Positions 32,455-41,099 of a DNA stretch of 64,000 nucleotides are shown here, in pieces. Position numbers and translations under genes: made by a program. This stretch comes from an uncultured Flavonifractor sp. (GTDB lineage Bacteria > Bacillota > Clostridia > Oscillospirales > Oscillospiraceae), in contig CANAAV010000002.1 of the NCBI GenBank assembly GCA_947346365.1, positions 1-64,000 on the forward strand, read 5' to 3'. The notes beneath the pieces are model-generated. The model did no database searches. It was not told the DNA's origin and worked only from the letters and a program-made list of their open reading frames with translations. Within the stretch, counting starts at the first letter, position 1. Every line of letters begins with the position of its first letter.

Positions 32455-33333
32455 TTGGAACCGATTATTCAGACCGAACAGCTCTCCCATATCTACTCGG
32501 CCAACACCCCTTTTGAGCAGACCGCCCTGGACAAGGTGGACTTTACCGCTTACCGGGGGGAATATCTGGGCATCATTGGGCATACCGGCTCGGGGAAATC
32601 CACCCTGATCCAGCATCTCAACGGCCTGCTTAAGCCCACCTCCGGCCGGGTCCTCTTTGAGGGAAAGGATATCTGGGAGACCAAAGAGCGCATCCGCCAG
32701 ACCCGTTTTCAGGTGGGGCTGGTGTTCCAGTATCCGGAGTATCAGCTTTTCGAGGAGACCGTCTACAAGGACATCGCCTTCGGGCCTAAGAACATGGGCC
32801 TGGACGAAAAAGAAATAGACCGCCGGGTGCGGCAGGCGGCCCAGTTCGTAGACCTGGCAGACCAGGTGCTGGAGCAGTCTCCCTTCGAGCTCTCCGGCGG
32901 GCAGAAGCGCCGGGTAGCCATCGCCGGGGTGATTGCGATGGAGCCGGCGGTGCTTATCTTAGATGAGCCGACCGCCGGACTGGACCCGGTGGGTGTGGAG
33001 AGTATTCTGCGCAATATCCACGACTACCATACCGCTAAAAACGCCACCATCCTCATCGTCTCCCACTCCATGGAGGAGGTGGCCCGGACGGTGGACCGGC
33101 TGGTGGTGGTGGACAACGGAAAAATTCCCTTTTCCGGCCCGCCCAGGGAAGTGTTTGCCCATGGAGAGGAGCTGGAGCGTATGGGTCTGGGGGTGCCGGC
33201 CATGACGCGGGTGTTCCACCGCCTGCGGGCCCTGGGGGCGGAGATTGACCCTTCGGTTTACACGGTGGAGCAGGCCAAGGCCGCCGTATTGGCGGTCCTG
33301 GAGCGCCGCGGCGGCGGAAAGGGGGCGGTGTAA
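32455..33333 (+). CDS. ecfA2: energy-coupling factor transporter ATPase EcfA2
   Basis: 292 residues from TTG 32455 (GAGG about 12 bases upstream). ABC ATPase with Walker A GHTGSGKST, Q-loop FQYPEYQLFEETV (the EcfA2 form), signature LSGGQKRR, Walker B VLILDEPTAGLD and switch His in VSHSMEEV. Forms the heterodimer with EcfA1. Its stop (33331-33333) is followed immediately by the ecfT ATG. Confidence 0.95.
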   Translation: MEPIIQTEQLSHIYSANTPFEQTALDKVDFTAYRGEYLGIIGHTGSGKSTLIQHLNGLLKPTSGRVLFEGKDIWETKERIRQTRFQVGLVFQYPEYQLFEETVYKDIAFGPKNMGLDEKEIDRRVRQAAQFVDLADQVLEQSPFELSGGQKRRVAIAGVIAMEPAVLILDEPTAGLDPVGVESILRNIHDYHTAKNATILIVSHSMEEVARTVDRLVVVDNGKIPFSGPPREVFAHGEELERMGLGVPAMTRVFHRLRALGAEIDPSVYTVEQAKAAVLAVLERRGGGKGAV

Positions 33334-34143
33334 ATGGCCCTGAAGGACATTACCCTGGGGCAGTATTTCCCCGGCAGCACCATCCTGCACCGGTTGGACC
33401 CGCGCACCAAGATTTTGTGCACTGTGGCTTATATCATAGCGCTGTTTTTGGCGAAGAACCTGCCCGGCTACCTGATTTTACTGGCAGTGCTGTGCGCGCT
33501 GACCGTCGTGTCTAAGGTGGGCTTCGGCGCGGTGCTGCGGGGAATGAAGCCGATTTTTATCATCATCGTGTTCACCGCCGTGCTCAACCTTTTTTATACC
33601 CCTGGCCAGGGGGAGCCTCTGCTCTCTTTTTGGGTTTTCCGCGTCTATGCCGAGGGAATTTGGGCGGCGGTGTTCATGATTCTGCGCATCGCCATGCTCA
33701 TTACCTGTACCTTCCTGCTGACCTATACCACCTCCCCCATCCTCCTTACGGACGGACTGGAAAAGCTGTTAAATCCCCTGAAGGCGGTCCATGTACCGGT
33801 CCACGAGCTGGCGATGATGATGTCCATCGCCCTACGCTTTATTCCCACGCTGATTGAGGAGACCGATAAGATTATGTCCGCCCAGAAGGCCCGGGGGGCC
33901 GACTTTGATACGGGCGGTCTGATGCAGAAGGCCAGGGCCCTGGTGCCCCTGCTGGTGCCCCTGTTTATCTCTGCCTTCCGCCGGGCGGACGAGCTGGCGG
34001 TGGCCATGGAGTGCCGCTGCTATCACGGAGGGGAGGGCCGCACCCGGATGCGGGTGCTCAAGCTAGGCACGGCGGATGTTCTGGCCCTGGCGGGGGGCGC
34101 GGTCCTATGCGTGCTTGTGGTGCTGCTGGGGCGCATCTTTTAA
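33334..34143 (+). CDS. ecfT: energy-coupling factor transporter transmembrane protein EcfT
   Basis: 269 residues, five to six helices plus the two cytoplasmic coupling helices bearing the conserved A-R-G motifs: S-A-Q-K-A-R-G-A-D-F near residue 190 and the M-E-C-R-C-Y form in place of the second A-R-G near 225. Start H-R-L-D-P-R-T-K is typical. Connects the ATPase pair to exchangeable S components. Directly abuts ecfA2 and lies 27 bases before truA. Confidence 0.93.
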   Translation: MALKDITLGQYFPGSTILHRLDPRTKILCTVAYIIALFLAKNLPGYLILLAVLCALTVVSKVGFGAVLRGMKPIFIIIVFTAVLNLFYTPGQGEPLLSFWVFRVYAEGIWAAVFMILRIAMLITCTFLLTYTTSPILLTDGLEKLLNPLKAVHVPVHELAMMMSIALRFIPTLIEETDKIMSAQKARGADFDTGGLMQKARALVPLLVPLFISAFRRADELAVAMECRCYHGGEGRTRMRVLKLGTADVLALAGGAVLCVLVVLLGRIF

Positions 34144-34170
34144 AAAAATTAAATGCGGGCTTAAGGATTT

Positions 34171-34947
34171 ATGAGAAATATTGCGCTACAATTGATGTAT
34201 GTGGGCACCGCCTACCACGGCTGGCAGGTGCAGAAGAACGCCGTCTCCGTGGCGGAGACCCTGGAGCGCTCCCTTCAGCAGGTGGTGGGCCATCCGGTGA
34301 AATGCACCGGCGCGGGGAGGACCGACGCGGGGGTGCACGCCCAGAGCTATGTGGCCAATTTCCGCACCTCCTCCCGCATTCCCTGTGCCCGGCTGCCTCT
34401 GGCGGTGAACACCCGCCTGCCGGACGATATTGTGGTGGTGCAGGCTGTGGAGGTACCGGAGGAATTTAACGCCATCGGTTCCTGCCTGAAAAAGGAATAT
34501 ACCTACCGGATTTACAATTCCCGCATCCGCAATGCTTTTTATGTAAATCGGGCCTGGTTTTACCCCAAGCATTTGGATGAAAAGCTTATGGCCCGGGCTG
34601 CGGCGCACTTTGTGGGGACGCATGATTTTAAGGCGGTGCAGTCGGTGGGCACCCAGGTGCGTTCTACCGTGCGCACGGTCCACTATTTTGAGGTGGCGCG
34701 CTCTGGGGATCTGATCGAGTGCCGGGTGTGCGCCAACGGCTTTTTGTACAATATGGTCCGGGCCATGGTGGGCACCTGCGTATACGCTGCCGAAGGGAAA
34801 TTTTCCCCGGACGCTGTGCCGGAGATTCTCTCCGGAGGCAGCCGCACCGCCGCCGGACCCACTGTGCCGCCGGGAGGGCTGTATATGACCCGGCTTTGGT
34901 ATTCGGAAGAGGCCCTGTCAGACTGTGGAGCATGTGCGTCGCCGTGA
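34171..34947 (+). CDS. truA: tRNA pseudouridine(38-40) synthase
   Basis: 258 residues. Catalytic motif G-A-G-R-T-D-A-G-V-H-A with the nucleophilic Asp near residue 52, plus KEYTYRIYN and RVCANGFLYNMVRAMVG, all diagnostic for TruA. Modifies U38-U40 in the anticodon arm of many tRNAs. Position after ecfT is conserved across Firmicutes. The last residues (about 250-258) are not conserved. Confidence 0.95.
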   Translation: MRNIALQLMYVGTAYHGWQVQKNAVSVAETLERSLQQVVGHPVKCTGAGRTDAGVHAQSYVANFRTSSRIPCARLPLAVNTRLPDDIVVVQAVEVPEEFNAIGSCLKKEYTYRIYNSRIRNAFYVNRAWFYPKHLDEKLMARAAAHFVGTHDFKAVQSVGTQVRSTVRTVHYFEVARSGDLIECRVCANGFLYNMVRAMVGTCVYAAEGKFSPDAVPEILSGGSRTAAGPTVPPGGLYMTRLWYSEEALSDCGACASP

Positions 34948-35075
34948 CCCGGCCGCCCTTTTGAGGCTTGGCGGGGAAAACACCCCGGATATTTAAAAGG
35001 TCCGTCCGCCTGGCGGGAGTTTTTACCGGAACTTTTCGCCAAGCTGGTCCTATTTGACACAGCAGGAGCATACGC

Positions 35076-36278
35076 ATGGAAATGATTATGGGCGGGAAGG
35101 GCTCTCCCCCTCCCCAAAAGAAAAAATCCAATCTGTTCGTCCGCCTGATGGCGTTCCTGGCGACCGCGGCCCTGATACTGGGGGCGGTGGCCCTGGTGGC
35201 CTATCGGGACAAACTCAATATAGACGCGCTCAAACGCTGGTATACCTATCGGAATTTGGAGCGCAGCGAGAGCGGACAGGCGGAATTCTACGTGGACGGA
35301 GGATTTTCCGGCCTGTACGCGAACCTGGACGGGGATTTGATCTGCTGCTCGGCCGGGTCGGGCGTCCGGCTCTATTCGGACAGCGGCGTGCTCTATGCGA
35401 CCTGCGCCGCCAATCTGGAGGAACCCATGCTGGATGTGTCCGGCAAATACGCCGCGGTCTATGACGCGGGGGGGCGGGAGCTATTTCTCTATGCGCAGCG
35501 GGAGGAGGTGTTCTCCCTGTCTCTGCCGGCAGAACAGCCGCTGATATCCGCCGGAGTCAATCAGCACGGCTGGCTGGCGGTGGTGACCCAGGAGAGCGGG
35601 TACAAGGGCGCCGTCACCGTGTATAACGGCAGCCACCAGGCGGTGATGAAGGTGCGCCTGTCCAGCCGGTTTGTGCTGGACGCGGCGGTGTCTCCCGACA
35701 CCCGGTCGTTGGCGGTGCTCACCGTAGGGCTCTCCGGCGGCAGCTTTGACTGCCAGGTGTATTTTTACCGTCTGGACCGGGTGGACCGGGGCGGCGAAGA
35801 CAACCAGCCGGACTGGAGCTGCTCGCTGGAGAACAATACCGTGCTGGATCTGCGGTGGGATGGCAGCGGGATTTGGGCCCTGGGGGAGTCCGCGCTGTGC
35901 GTGGTGTCTCCGGACGGCACGCTGACGGGCAGCTATTCGTATGACGGCAGCTATCTGAAAGCCTTTTCCCTGGAGGGGGAGGACAGCGCCGCACTTCTGC
36001 TGGGCAGGTATCGGGCGGGCAGCAGCGCCCAGCTTTTGACGGTGGGACGCGACGGAGAGGTGCGGGGAAGCCTGGAGTTTCAGGAACAGGTGCTCTCTAT
36101 CTCCGCCGCCGGGCGGTATGTGGCGGTGCTCACCGCCGGCCGGGTGGATATCTATGACCGGACGCTGGAGTCCTATGCCAGTCTGGAGAACGTCCACGCA
36201 GCCCGCCGGGTTATCATGCGCACCGATGGAACCGCTCTTCTGCTGGGGGCGGGGACGGTCTGGCTCTTTATCCCCTAG
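35076..36278 (+). CDS. DUF5711-type membrane-anchored beta-propeller protein
   Basis: 400 residues. Basic cytoplasmic start, one membrane segment (about 22-42), then an external domain of repeated strands resembling beta-propeller blades (V-R-L-Y-S-D-S-G-V-L-Y, L-F-L-Y-A-Q-R-E, V-T-V-Y-N-G-S, V-D-I-Y-D-R-T). This is the layout of the clostridial DUF5711 family, function unknown. AGGAG is 7 bases before the ATG. Followed by cvpA and pgsA in the same direction; likely co-transcribed and envelope related. Confidence 0.75.
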   Translation: MEMIMGGKGSPPPQKKKSNLFVRLMAFLATAALILGAVALVAYRDKLNIDALKRWYTYRNLERSESGQAEFYVDGGFSGLYANLDGDLICCSAGSGVRLYSDSGVLYATCAANLEEPMLDVSGKYAAVYDAGGRELFLYAQREEVFSLSLPAEQPLISAGVNQHGWLAVVTQESGYKGAVTVYNGSHQAVMKVRLSSRFVLDAAVSPDTRSLAVLTVGLSGGSFDCQVYFYRLDRVDRGGEDNQPDWSCSLENNTVLDLRWDGSGIWALGESALCVVSPDGTLTGSYSYDGSYLKAFSLEGEDSAALLLGRYRAGSSAQLLTVGRDGEVRGSLEFQEQVLSISAAGRYVAVLTAGRVDIYDRTLESYASLENVHAARRVIMRTDGTALLLGAGTVWLFIP

Positions 36279-36311
36279 TGCCCGCGAAGTTCTGATTGCT
36301 GGAGGAATTCC

Positions 36312-37010
36312 ATGACTGTTATTCTGTTTGATCTCATTGTCTTGGCAATTTTGGCGGGGTTTACGATCCGGGGCGGCGTGCGGGGATTCGTGCTCTCCCT
36401 GTGCTCCCTGCTGGCGGTGGTGGTCGCCTTTTTGGGAGCCGGAGCCGCCGCCCGGGCGCTCTCCCCCATGGCGGCGGAGTTTTTAGAGCCTAAATTTGCC
36501 GCGGTTATCGAGGAGCGGCTGGAGGAGGCCCTACAGGAGCAGGTGGAGCAGGGACAGCAGGCGCTTGCGCCGGAAGAGGTTCCCCTGGAGGGGGTCCTGG
36601 CTCTGCTCCGGGAGATGGGGTTTTATGACAGCCTGGTGGATTCGGTGGACCAGGCTGTGGAGAAGGGGCTGACCCATGCCGCCGCCAGCGCCGCCGCCAA
36701 GGCCGCCGCGGCGCTGGCCCAGTCCGCGGCCTATCAGATTATTTTTATTATCAGCTTTCTCCTGCTGCTGGCCGTGTGGCAGCTGGTCAGCCGGGCGCTG
36801 GATCTGGTGGCCAGACTGCCGGGGCTGCAGACCCTCAACCGCTCATTGGGAGCGGTTTTAGGGCTGGCGCAGGGCTGTATTCTGGTGTTCCTCCTGGCCT
36901 GGCTGCTGCGGTTTGGCCGCGTTGTGGATCAGGCGGCGGTGGAACAGACCGTTCTGCTCCGCTTTTTCATGAACACCAGCCCCCTGACTCTGCTGGGCGG
37001 GCTGAAATAG
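36312..37010 (+). CDS. CvpA family membrane protein
   Basis: 232 residues. N-terminal helices with the CvpA signature D-L-I-V-L-A-I-L-A-G-F-T-I-R-G-G-V-R-G-F and C-terminal helices containing GAVLGLAQGCILVFLLAWLLR. A long acidic and amphipathic external segment (about 55-130) is inserted between the membrane halves. CvpA is linked to colicin V production in E. coli and to envelope homeostasis more broadly; its role in Clostridia is not established. GGAGG precedes the ATG by 7 bases. Confidence 0.85.
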   Translation: MTVILFDLIVLAILAGFTIRGGVRGFVLSLCSLLAVVVAFLGAGAAARALSPMAAEFLEPKFAAVIEERLEEALQEQVEQGQQALAPEEVPLEGVLALLREMGFYDSLVDSVDQAVEKGLTHAAASAAAKAAAALAQSAAYQIIFIISFLLLLAVWQLVSRALDLVARLPGLQTLNRSLGAVLGLAQGCILVFLLAWLLRFGRVVDQAAVEQTVLLRFFMNTSPLTLLGGLK

Positions 37011-37089
37011 CGCGCTTACCCGCGCGGGCGCACTCGGCGCGCCTGCCCAGCGCATTCCACCTTTACCAAAGAAACTCAGGTGACGCTCA

Positions 37090-37629
37090 ATGAATATTCC
37101 AAATCTGCTCTCCCTGTTCCGGCTGCTGCTGGTGCCGGTGTTTCCGGCGGTATTTTTTCTGCCCCATCCCAACGGACGGCTGTGGGCGGTGCTGGTATAC
37201 CTGGCGGCCTTCCTGACGGACATTGCCGACGGCTGGATTGCCCGGCGCTTCAACCAAATTACCCGGCTGGGCCGGGTGCTGGACCCTTTGGCCGATAAAT
37301 TGATGACCTTTACAGTGATTATCTGCATCACACTGGAGGAGATCATTCCCTTTTGGGCGGTGGTGGTCTTTTTCTGTAAGGAGCTGGCCATGGCTATCGG
37401 TGGACTGGTGATGTACCGCACCATCCACGATGTGATTTCAGCCAACTGGCTGGGAAAGACCGCCACGGGCGCATTTTTCGTAGTGTGCGTGCTGCTGGTC
37501 CTCTTTCCGGCCATTCCCCGTCCATGGGCCACCGGGCTGATCTCCTTTGCCCTGGCTCTGACCATAGCGGCGTTTTTCAGCTATTTGGTCCAATTTTACC
37601 GGGTTTTGCAGCAGAGAAAATCCGCGTGA
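37090..37629 (+). CDS. pgsA: CDP-diacylglycerol-glycerol-3-phosphate 3-phosphatidyltransferase
   Basis: 179 residues, the usual length. Makes phosphatidylglycerol phosphate in the membrane. The CDP-alcohol phosphotransferase motif D-G-x2-A-R-x8-G-x3-D-x3-D is complete at about residues 47-70 (DGWIARR...GRVLDPLADK). About five to six transmembrane helices. AGGTGA lies 6 bases before the ATG. Confidence 0.95.
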   Translation: MNIPNLLSLFRLLLVPVFPAVFFLPHPNGRLWAVLVYLAAFLTDIADGWIARRFNQITRLGRVLDPLADKLMTFTVIICITLEEIIPFWAVVVFFCKELAMAIGGLVMYRTIHDVISANWLGKTATGAFFVVCVLLVLFPAIPRPWATGLISFALALTIAAFFSYLVQFYRVLQQRKSA

Positions 37630-37745
37630 TTCATATCCAGTTCATAATTTCGAGTTAAAATCTTTTCTCCAAAGGGGAACACGCCCCCTTTCAAGGCAGA
37701 ACCAATCTCCGGGGGACTGCGTCTCCCTTAAAGGAGCTGACACAT

Positions 37746-40295
37746 ATGCAACCGACACTGTGTACCAGATGCCATAAAAATGTAGCCGTTATTTTTATTC
37801 AGAAGCTGGACGGCAGCACCACGAAAAGCGAGGGACTGTGCCTAAAGTGCGCCAAAGAGCTGGGCATTAAGCCCGTTGAAGATATGATGCAGAAGATGGG
37901 CATTACGGACGAAGACCTGGAGGGCCTGACGAACGAGATGATGTCCGCCTTCGGCGGCGCCGAGGGCATGGAGGGACTCATGAGTCAGGACGAGGAGGGC
38001 GACGGGGACGAGGAGGACGGCAAGACCGCCACGTTTCCCTTCCTGAACAAGCTCTTCGGCGGCTCCGCCTCCCAGCCCCAGCCCTCCGACCGGGAGCGGG
38101 AGCAGCCCCGCCAGGACCGGGGTGAGAAGGAAAAGACCAAGGGGGATAAGCAGCCAAAGCGCAAGTTTTTGGAGAATTACTGTATTTCCCTGACCCAGAA
38201 GGCCGCCGACGGCAAGCTGGACCGCATTATTGGACGGGAAGAGGAAATTCAGCGGACCATTCAGATCCTGAACCGCCGCCAGAAGAACAATCCCTGCCTG
38301 ATCGGCGAACCCGGCGTGGGCAAGACCGCCATCGCGGAGGGCCTTGCCCTGCGCATTCAGGAGGGGGACGTGCCCTATAAGCTCCAGGATAAGGAGGTTT
38401 ATCTGCTGGACCTGACGGCTTTGGTGGCGGGCACCCAGTTCCGCGGGCAGTTCGAAAGCCGCATGAAGGGCTTAATTGAGGAGATCCGGAAGCTGGGAAA
38501 TATTATTCTGGTGATCGACGAGGTGCACAACATCGTGGGTGCCGGAGACGCCGAGGGCAGCATGAACGCCGCCAACATTCTCAAGCCGGCGCTGAGCCGG
38601 GGGGAGATCCAGGTGATCGGCGCCACCACCCTCACCGAGTACCGGAAATATATTGAGAAGGACTCCGCCCTGGAGCGGCGGTTTCAGCCGGTTATTGTAG
38701 AGGAGCCGTCGATTGAGGATTCCGTCAAAATCATACAGGGCATTGCTCCCTACTATGAAAAGTACCACTTTGTCTCCATTTCCCCGGAGATGAGCCGTCT
38801 GGCGGTGACTATGAGCGAGCGGTACATCACCGACCGCTTTCTGCCGGACAAGGCCATTGATTTGATTGACGAGGCCTGTTCCGACGTAAACCTGCACAAT
38901 AAGACCCTGGCCCGCACCGAGGCGGTGAAAAAGGAACTGGCAAGCCTGGGCCAGGAGCGGGAGGATCTGATGGCGGAGGCCAACGACCGGGACTACAAGC
39001 GCCAGACCTCCCTGAAAAACAATGAGCAGCGCCAGACGGAGATCCGCCGGGAGTTGAACAAGCTTACGGGCGAGCACGACACCCTTTTGGGCAACCCCGC
39101 CACCCAGGAGGCGCTGAAGGCCAACGAGCACCGGCAGGCCTCTTACCAGCGGGAACTGGCCTCCCTGAACCGGGAGCGGGAAGAGCTGATGGAGTGCGAG
39201 AACTCTGACCGCGACTATGAGCGCCTGGCCGCCATTAAGAGCCGGGAAATCCAGCTTCAGGAGGAGCTGGAGCGTTTGGATGCCCAGAGCGCGCCGCCCC
39301 TGACCATGGAGCACCTGGCGCGGGTCATTGAGCTGTGGACCAAGATTCCCGCCAGCCAGATTCAGGAGGCGGAGTATGAGCGCCTGGCCAAGCTGGAGGA
39401 GCGGCTGAGAGAGCATCTGATCGGTCAGGACGAGGCGGTCAAGGCCGTGTCTGCCGCCGTACGGCGGGGACGGGTCGGCATCGCCTCTAAGCGCAAGCCG
39501 GTGTCCTTTATCTTTGTGGGCTCCACCGGCGTTGGCAAGACCGAGCTGGTCAAGCGTCTGGCGATGGACATGTTTCACTCGCCGGAGGCGCTGATCCGGC
39601 TGGATATGTCGGAGTTTATGGAGAAATTCGCCGTGTCCCGGATTATCGGCTCCCCGCCGGGCTATGTGGGCTATGACGAGGCCGGCCAGCTCACGGAAAA
39701 GGTCCGGCGCAAGCCCTACTGCGTGATTCTGTTCGATGAGATTGAGAAGGCCCATCCTGATGTGCTGAATATCCTGCTACAGATTTTGGACGACGGGCAT
39801 ATTACCGACGCCCAGGGACGCAACGTCAATTTTGAGAACACCGTCATCGTCATGACCTCCAACGCGGGCAGCGACGCCAAATCCTCCGCGGGCAGCGTGG
39901 GCTTTGGACGCACGGCGGACGAACAGGGCCGGGAGCGGACCATGAAGGCTCTGGAGAGCTTCCTGCGTCCGGAGTTCCTCAACCGGGTGGACGAGATTGT
40001 GTATTTTAACAAGCTCAGCGAGGATAATTTCAAAGCCATTGCCGCTATTATGCTGGGCGAGCTGCGGGATAATCTCAAGGAAAAGGGCATTACCTTCACC
40101 TGGGACGAGGCGGTGCTGAAGTATCTGGTAAAAAAATCCTACTCTCAGACCTATGGCGCCCGCAATCTGCGCCGTCAGATCCAAAAGGACCTGGAGGATC
40201 AGATTGCCAGCCGCCTGATCGACGGCTATTTGAACCCCGTCAGCCGTTTGAGCGCCACCGCCGGTCCGGAGGAGATTTTGGTGAGCGCCGAATAG
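37746..40295 (+). CDS. ClpE/ClpC-like AAA+ unfoldase with N-terminal zinc finger and enlarged middle domain
   Basis: 849 residues. Instead of the Clp N-domain repeats it begins with a zinc finger (Cys6-x2-Cys9, Cys32-x2-Cys35) as in ClpE, then an acidic/charged linker (about 80-140). AAA-1 has Walker A GEPGVGKT (187-194) and Walker B LVIDEVH; AAA-2 has Walker A GSTGVGKT (592-599), Walker [13 protein letters not shown] and a V-G-F tripeptide (718-720) where ClpP-binding loops lie. The middle domain (about 385-512) is far longer than in ClpE and holds two similar 41-residue coiled segments. It should feed unfolded proteins to ClpP. No CtsR box was found upstream. GGAG precedes the ATG. Confidence 0.9.
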   Translation: MQPTLCTRCHKNVAVIFIQKLDGSTTKSEGLCLKCAKELGIKPVEDMMQKMGITDEDLEGLTNEMMSAFGGAEGMEGLMSQDEEGDGDEEDGKTATFPFLNKLFGGSASQPQPSDREREQPRQDRGEKEKTKGDKQPKRKFLENYCISLTQKAADGKLDRIIGREEEIQRTIQILNRRQKNNPCLIGEPGVGKTAIAEGLALRIQEGDVPYKLQDKEVYLLDLTALVAGTQFRGQFESRMKGLIEEIRKLGNIILVIDEVHNIVGAGDAEGSMNAANILKPALSRGEIQVIGATTLTEYRKYIEKDSALERRFQPVIVEEPSIEDSVKIIQGIAPYYEKYHFVSISPEMSRLAVTMSERYITDRFLPDKAIDLIDEACSDVNLHNKTLARTEAVKKELASLGQEREDLMAEANDRDYKRQTSLKNNEQRQTEIRRELNKLTGEHDTLLGNPATQEALKANEHRQASYQRELASLNREREELMECENSDRDYERLAAIKSREIQLQEELERLDAQSAPPLTMEHLARVIELWTKIPASQIQEAEYERLAKLEERLREHLIGQDEAVKAVSAAVRRGRVGIASKRKPVSFIFVGSTGVGKTELVKRLAMDMFHSPEALIRLDMSEFMEKFAVSRIIGSPPGYVGYDEAGQLTEKVRRKPYCVILFDEIEKAHPDVLNILLQILDDGHITDAQGRNVNFENTVIVMTSNAGSDAKSSAGSVGFGRTADEQGRERTMKALESFLRPEFLNRVDEIVYFNKLSEDNFKAIAAIMLGELRDNLKEKGITFTWDEAVLKYLVKKSYSQTYGARNLRRQIQKDLEDQIASRLIDGYLNPVSRLSATAGPEEILVSAE

Positions 40296-40313
40296 CCTTT
40301 TTGCAGGGAAAGG

Positions 40314-40351
40314 ACAGGCCCCGTGCGTTGATACGCGCGGGGCCTGTTGTT
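40314..40351 (+). terminator. terminator of the Clp ATPase gene
   Basis: ACAGGCCCCGTGCG (40314-40327) pairs with CGCGCGGGGCCTGT (40334-40347), one wobble; a weak T-rich tail follows. Confidence 0.7.
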
Positions 40352-40436
40352 TCGAAAGATAGACTGTACAGTTTATCAAAGGGATAGTATAGTTAGGGGT
40401 GGCTGTACGCAGTAGACAGCGGAAGAAGAGGAGGCG

Positions 40437-41099
40437 GTGTGTCTGGACATGACGTTGGAGGCCCTGCGCTATTTGGGCGCCGGGCGCGGAGCGCCGGAGG
40501 AGCTGCGCCAAAGTGTGGAGCGGGCGGCCCAAGAGCTCTCCGGACAGGTAAAGCCCCGCTATGTGTACCGTATTTTTTCGCTGGAGCCGGAGCAGGAGGG
40601 ATTTTCCCTTCCCCAGGCGGGACTGCTTCTGACCGGGCAGACCGCCCGGACCATGCTCACCGGCTGTGCCCAGGCGGCGCTGCTGTGCTGCACTCTGGGG
40701 GCGCGGTTTGACGCTTTGCTGCGGGCCTGCCAGGTGCGGGACATGGCCCAGGCGGTTATTTTGGACGCCTGCGGCAGCGCCCTGGTGGAGGAGGGCTGCG
40801 ACGCCGCCCAGGAGGAGATGGTTCAGCTGCTGCCGGGGAAATTTTTGACCGACCGTTTCAGCCCCGGCTACGGGGATTTGCCCCTGCCGCTCCAGCAGGG
40901 GCTGTGCGCCGCCCTGGACGCCTCACGGCGGCTGGGTGTGCATGTGACGCGGCAATACCTGCTCAACCCCGGGAAAACCGTCACGGCGGTAGTGGGCATT
41001 TCCGGAAAGCCTCAGCCTGCCAGGGTGCGGGGCTGTGCATTTTGCTCTATGCGGGAGCGGTGTACACTATACAAGGGAGGGAAGACCTGTGGGGTCTGA
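40437..41099 (+). CDS. stand-alone methionine synthase reactivation-domain protein
   Basis: About 220 residues resembling the vitamin B12-dependent methionine synthase activation domain (AdoMet-binding module of MetH): A-C-G-S-A-L-V-E-E near residue 111, R-F-S-P-G-Y-G-D-L-P near 140, and a Cys-rich end C-A-F-C-S-M-R-E-R-C. In long MetH this domain reductively methylates inactive cob(II)alamin using AdoMet. Here it is separate and directly upstream of a MetH that lacks it, with overlapping reading frames, so the two probably work in trans. Start uncertain: GTG 40437 is only 2 bases from AGGAGG; ATG 40449 is the alternative. Confidence 0.85.
   Translation: MCLDMTLEALRYLGAGRGAPEELRQSVERAAQELSGQVKPRYVYRIFSLEPEQEGFSLPQAGLLLTGQTARTMLTGCAQAALLCCTLGARFDALLRACQVRDMAQAVILDACGSALVEEGCDAAQEEMVQLLPGKFLTDRFSPGYGDLPLPLQQGLCAALDASRRLGVHVTRQYLLNPGKTVTAVVGISGKPQPARVRGCAFCSMRERCTLYKGGKTCGV

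Noticed and set aside
37630..37745. CtsR operator upstream of the Clp gene
   Set aside because: No GGTCAAA heptad repeats are present; control of this Clp gene remains open.
38472..39755. 427-residue minus-strand frame inside the Clp ATPase gene
   Set aside because: Antisense shadow of conserved AAA+ coding sequence.
40352..40436. SAM or cobalamin riboswitch, or T-box, ahead of the methionine operon
   Set aside because: Only about 85 bases lie between the terminator and the gene, and none of the conserved motifs is present.
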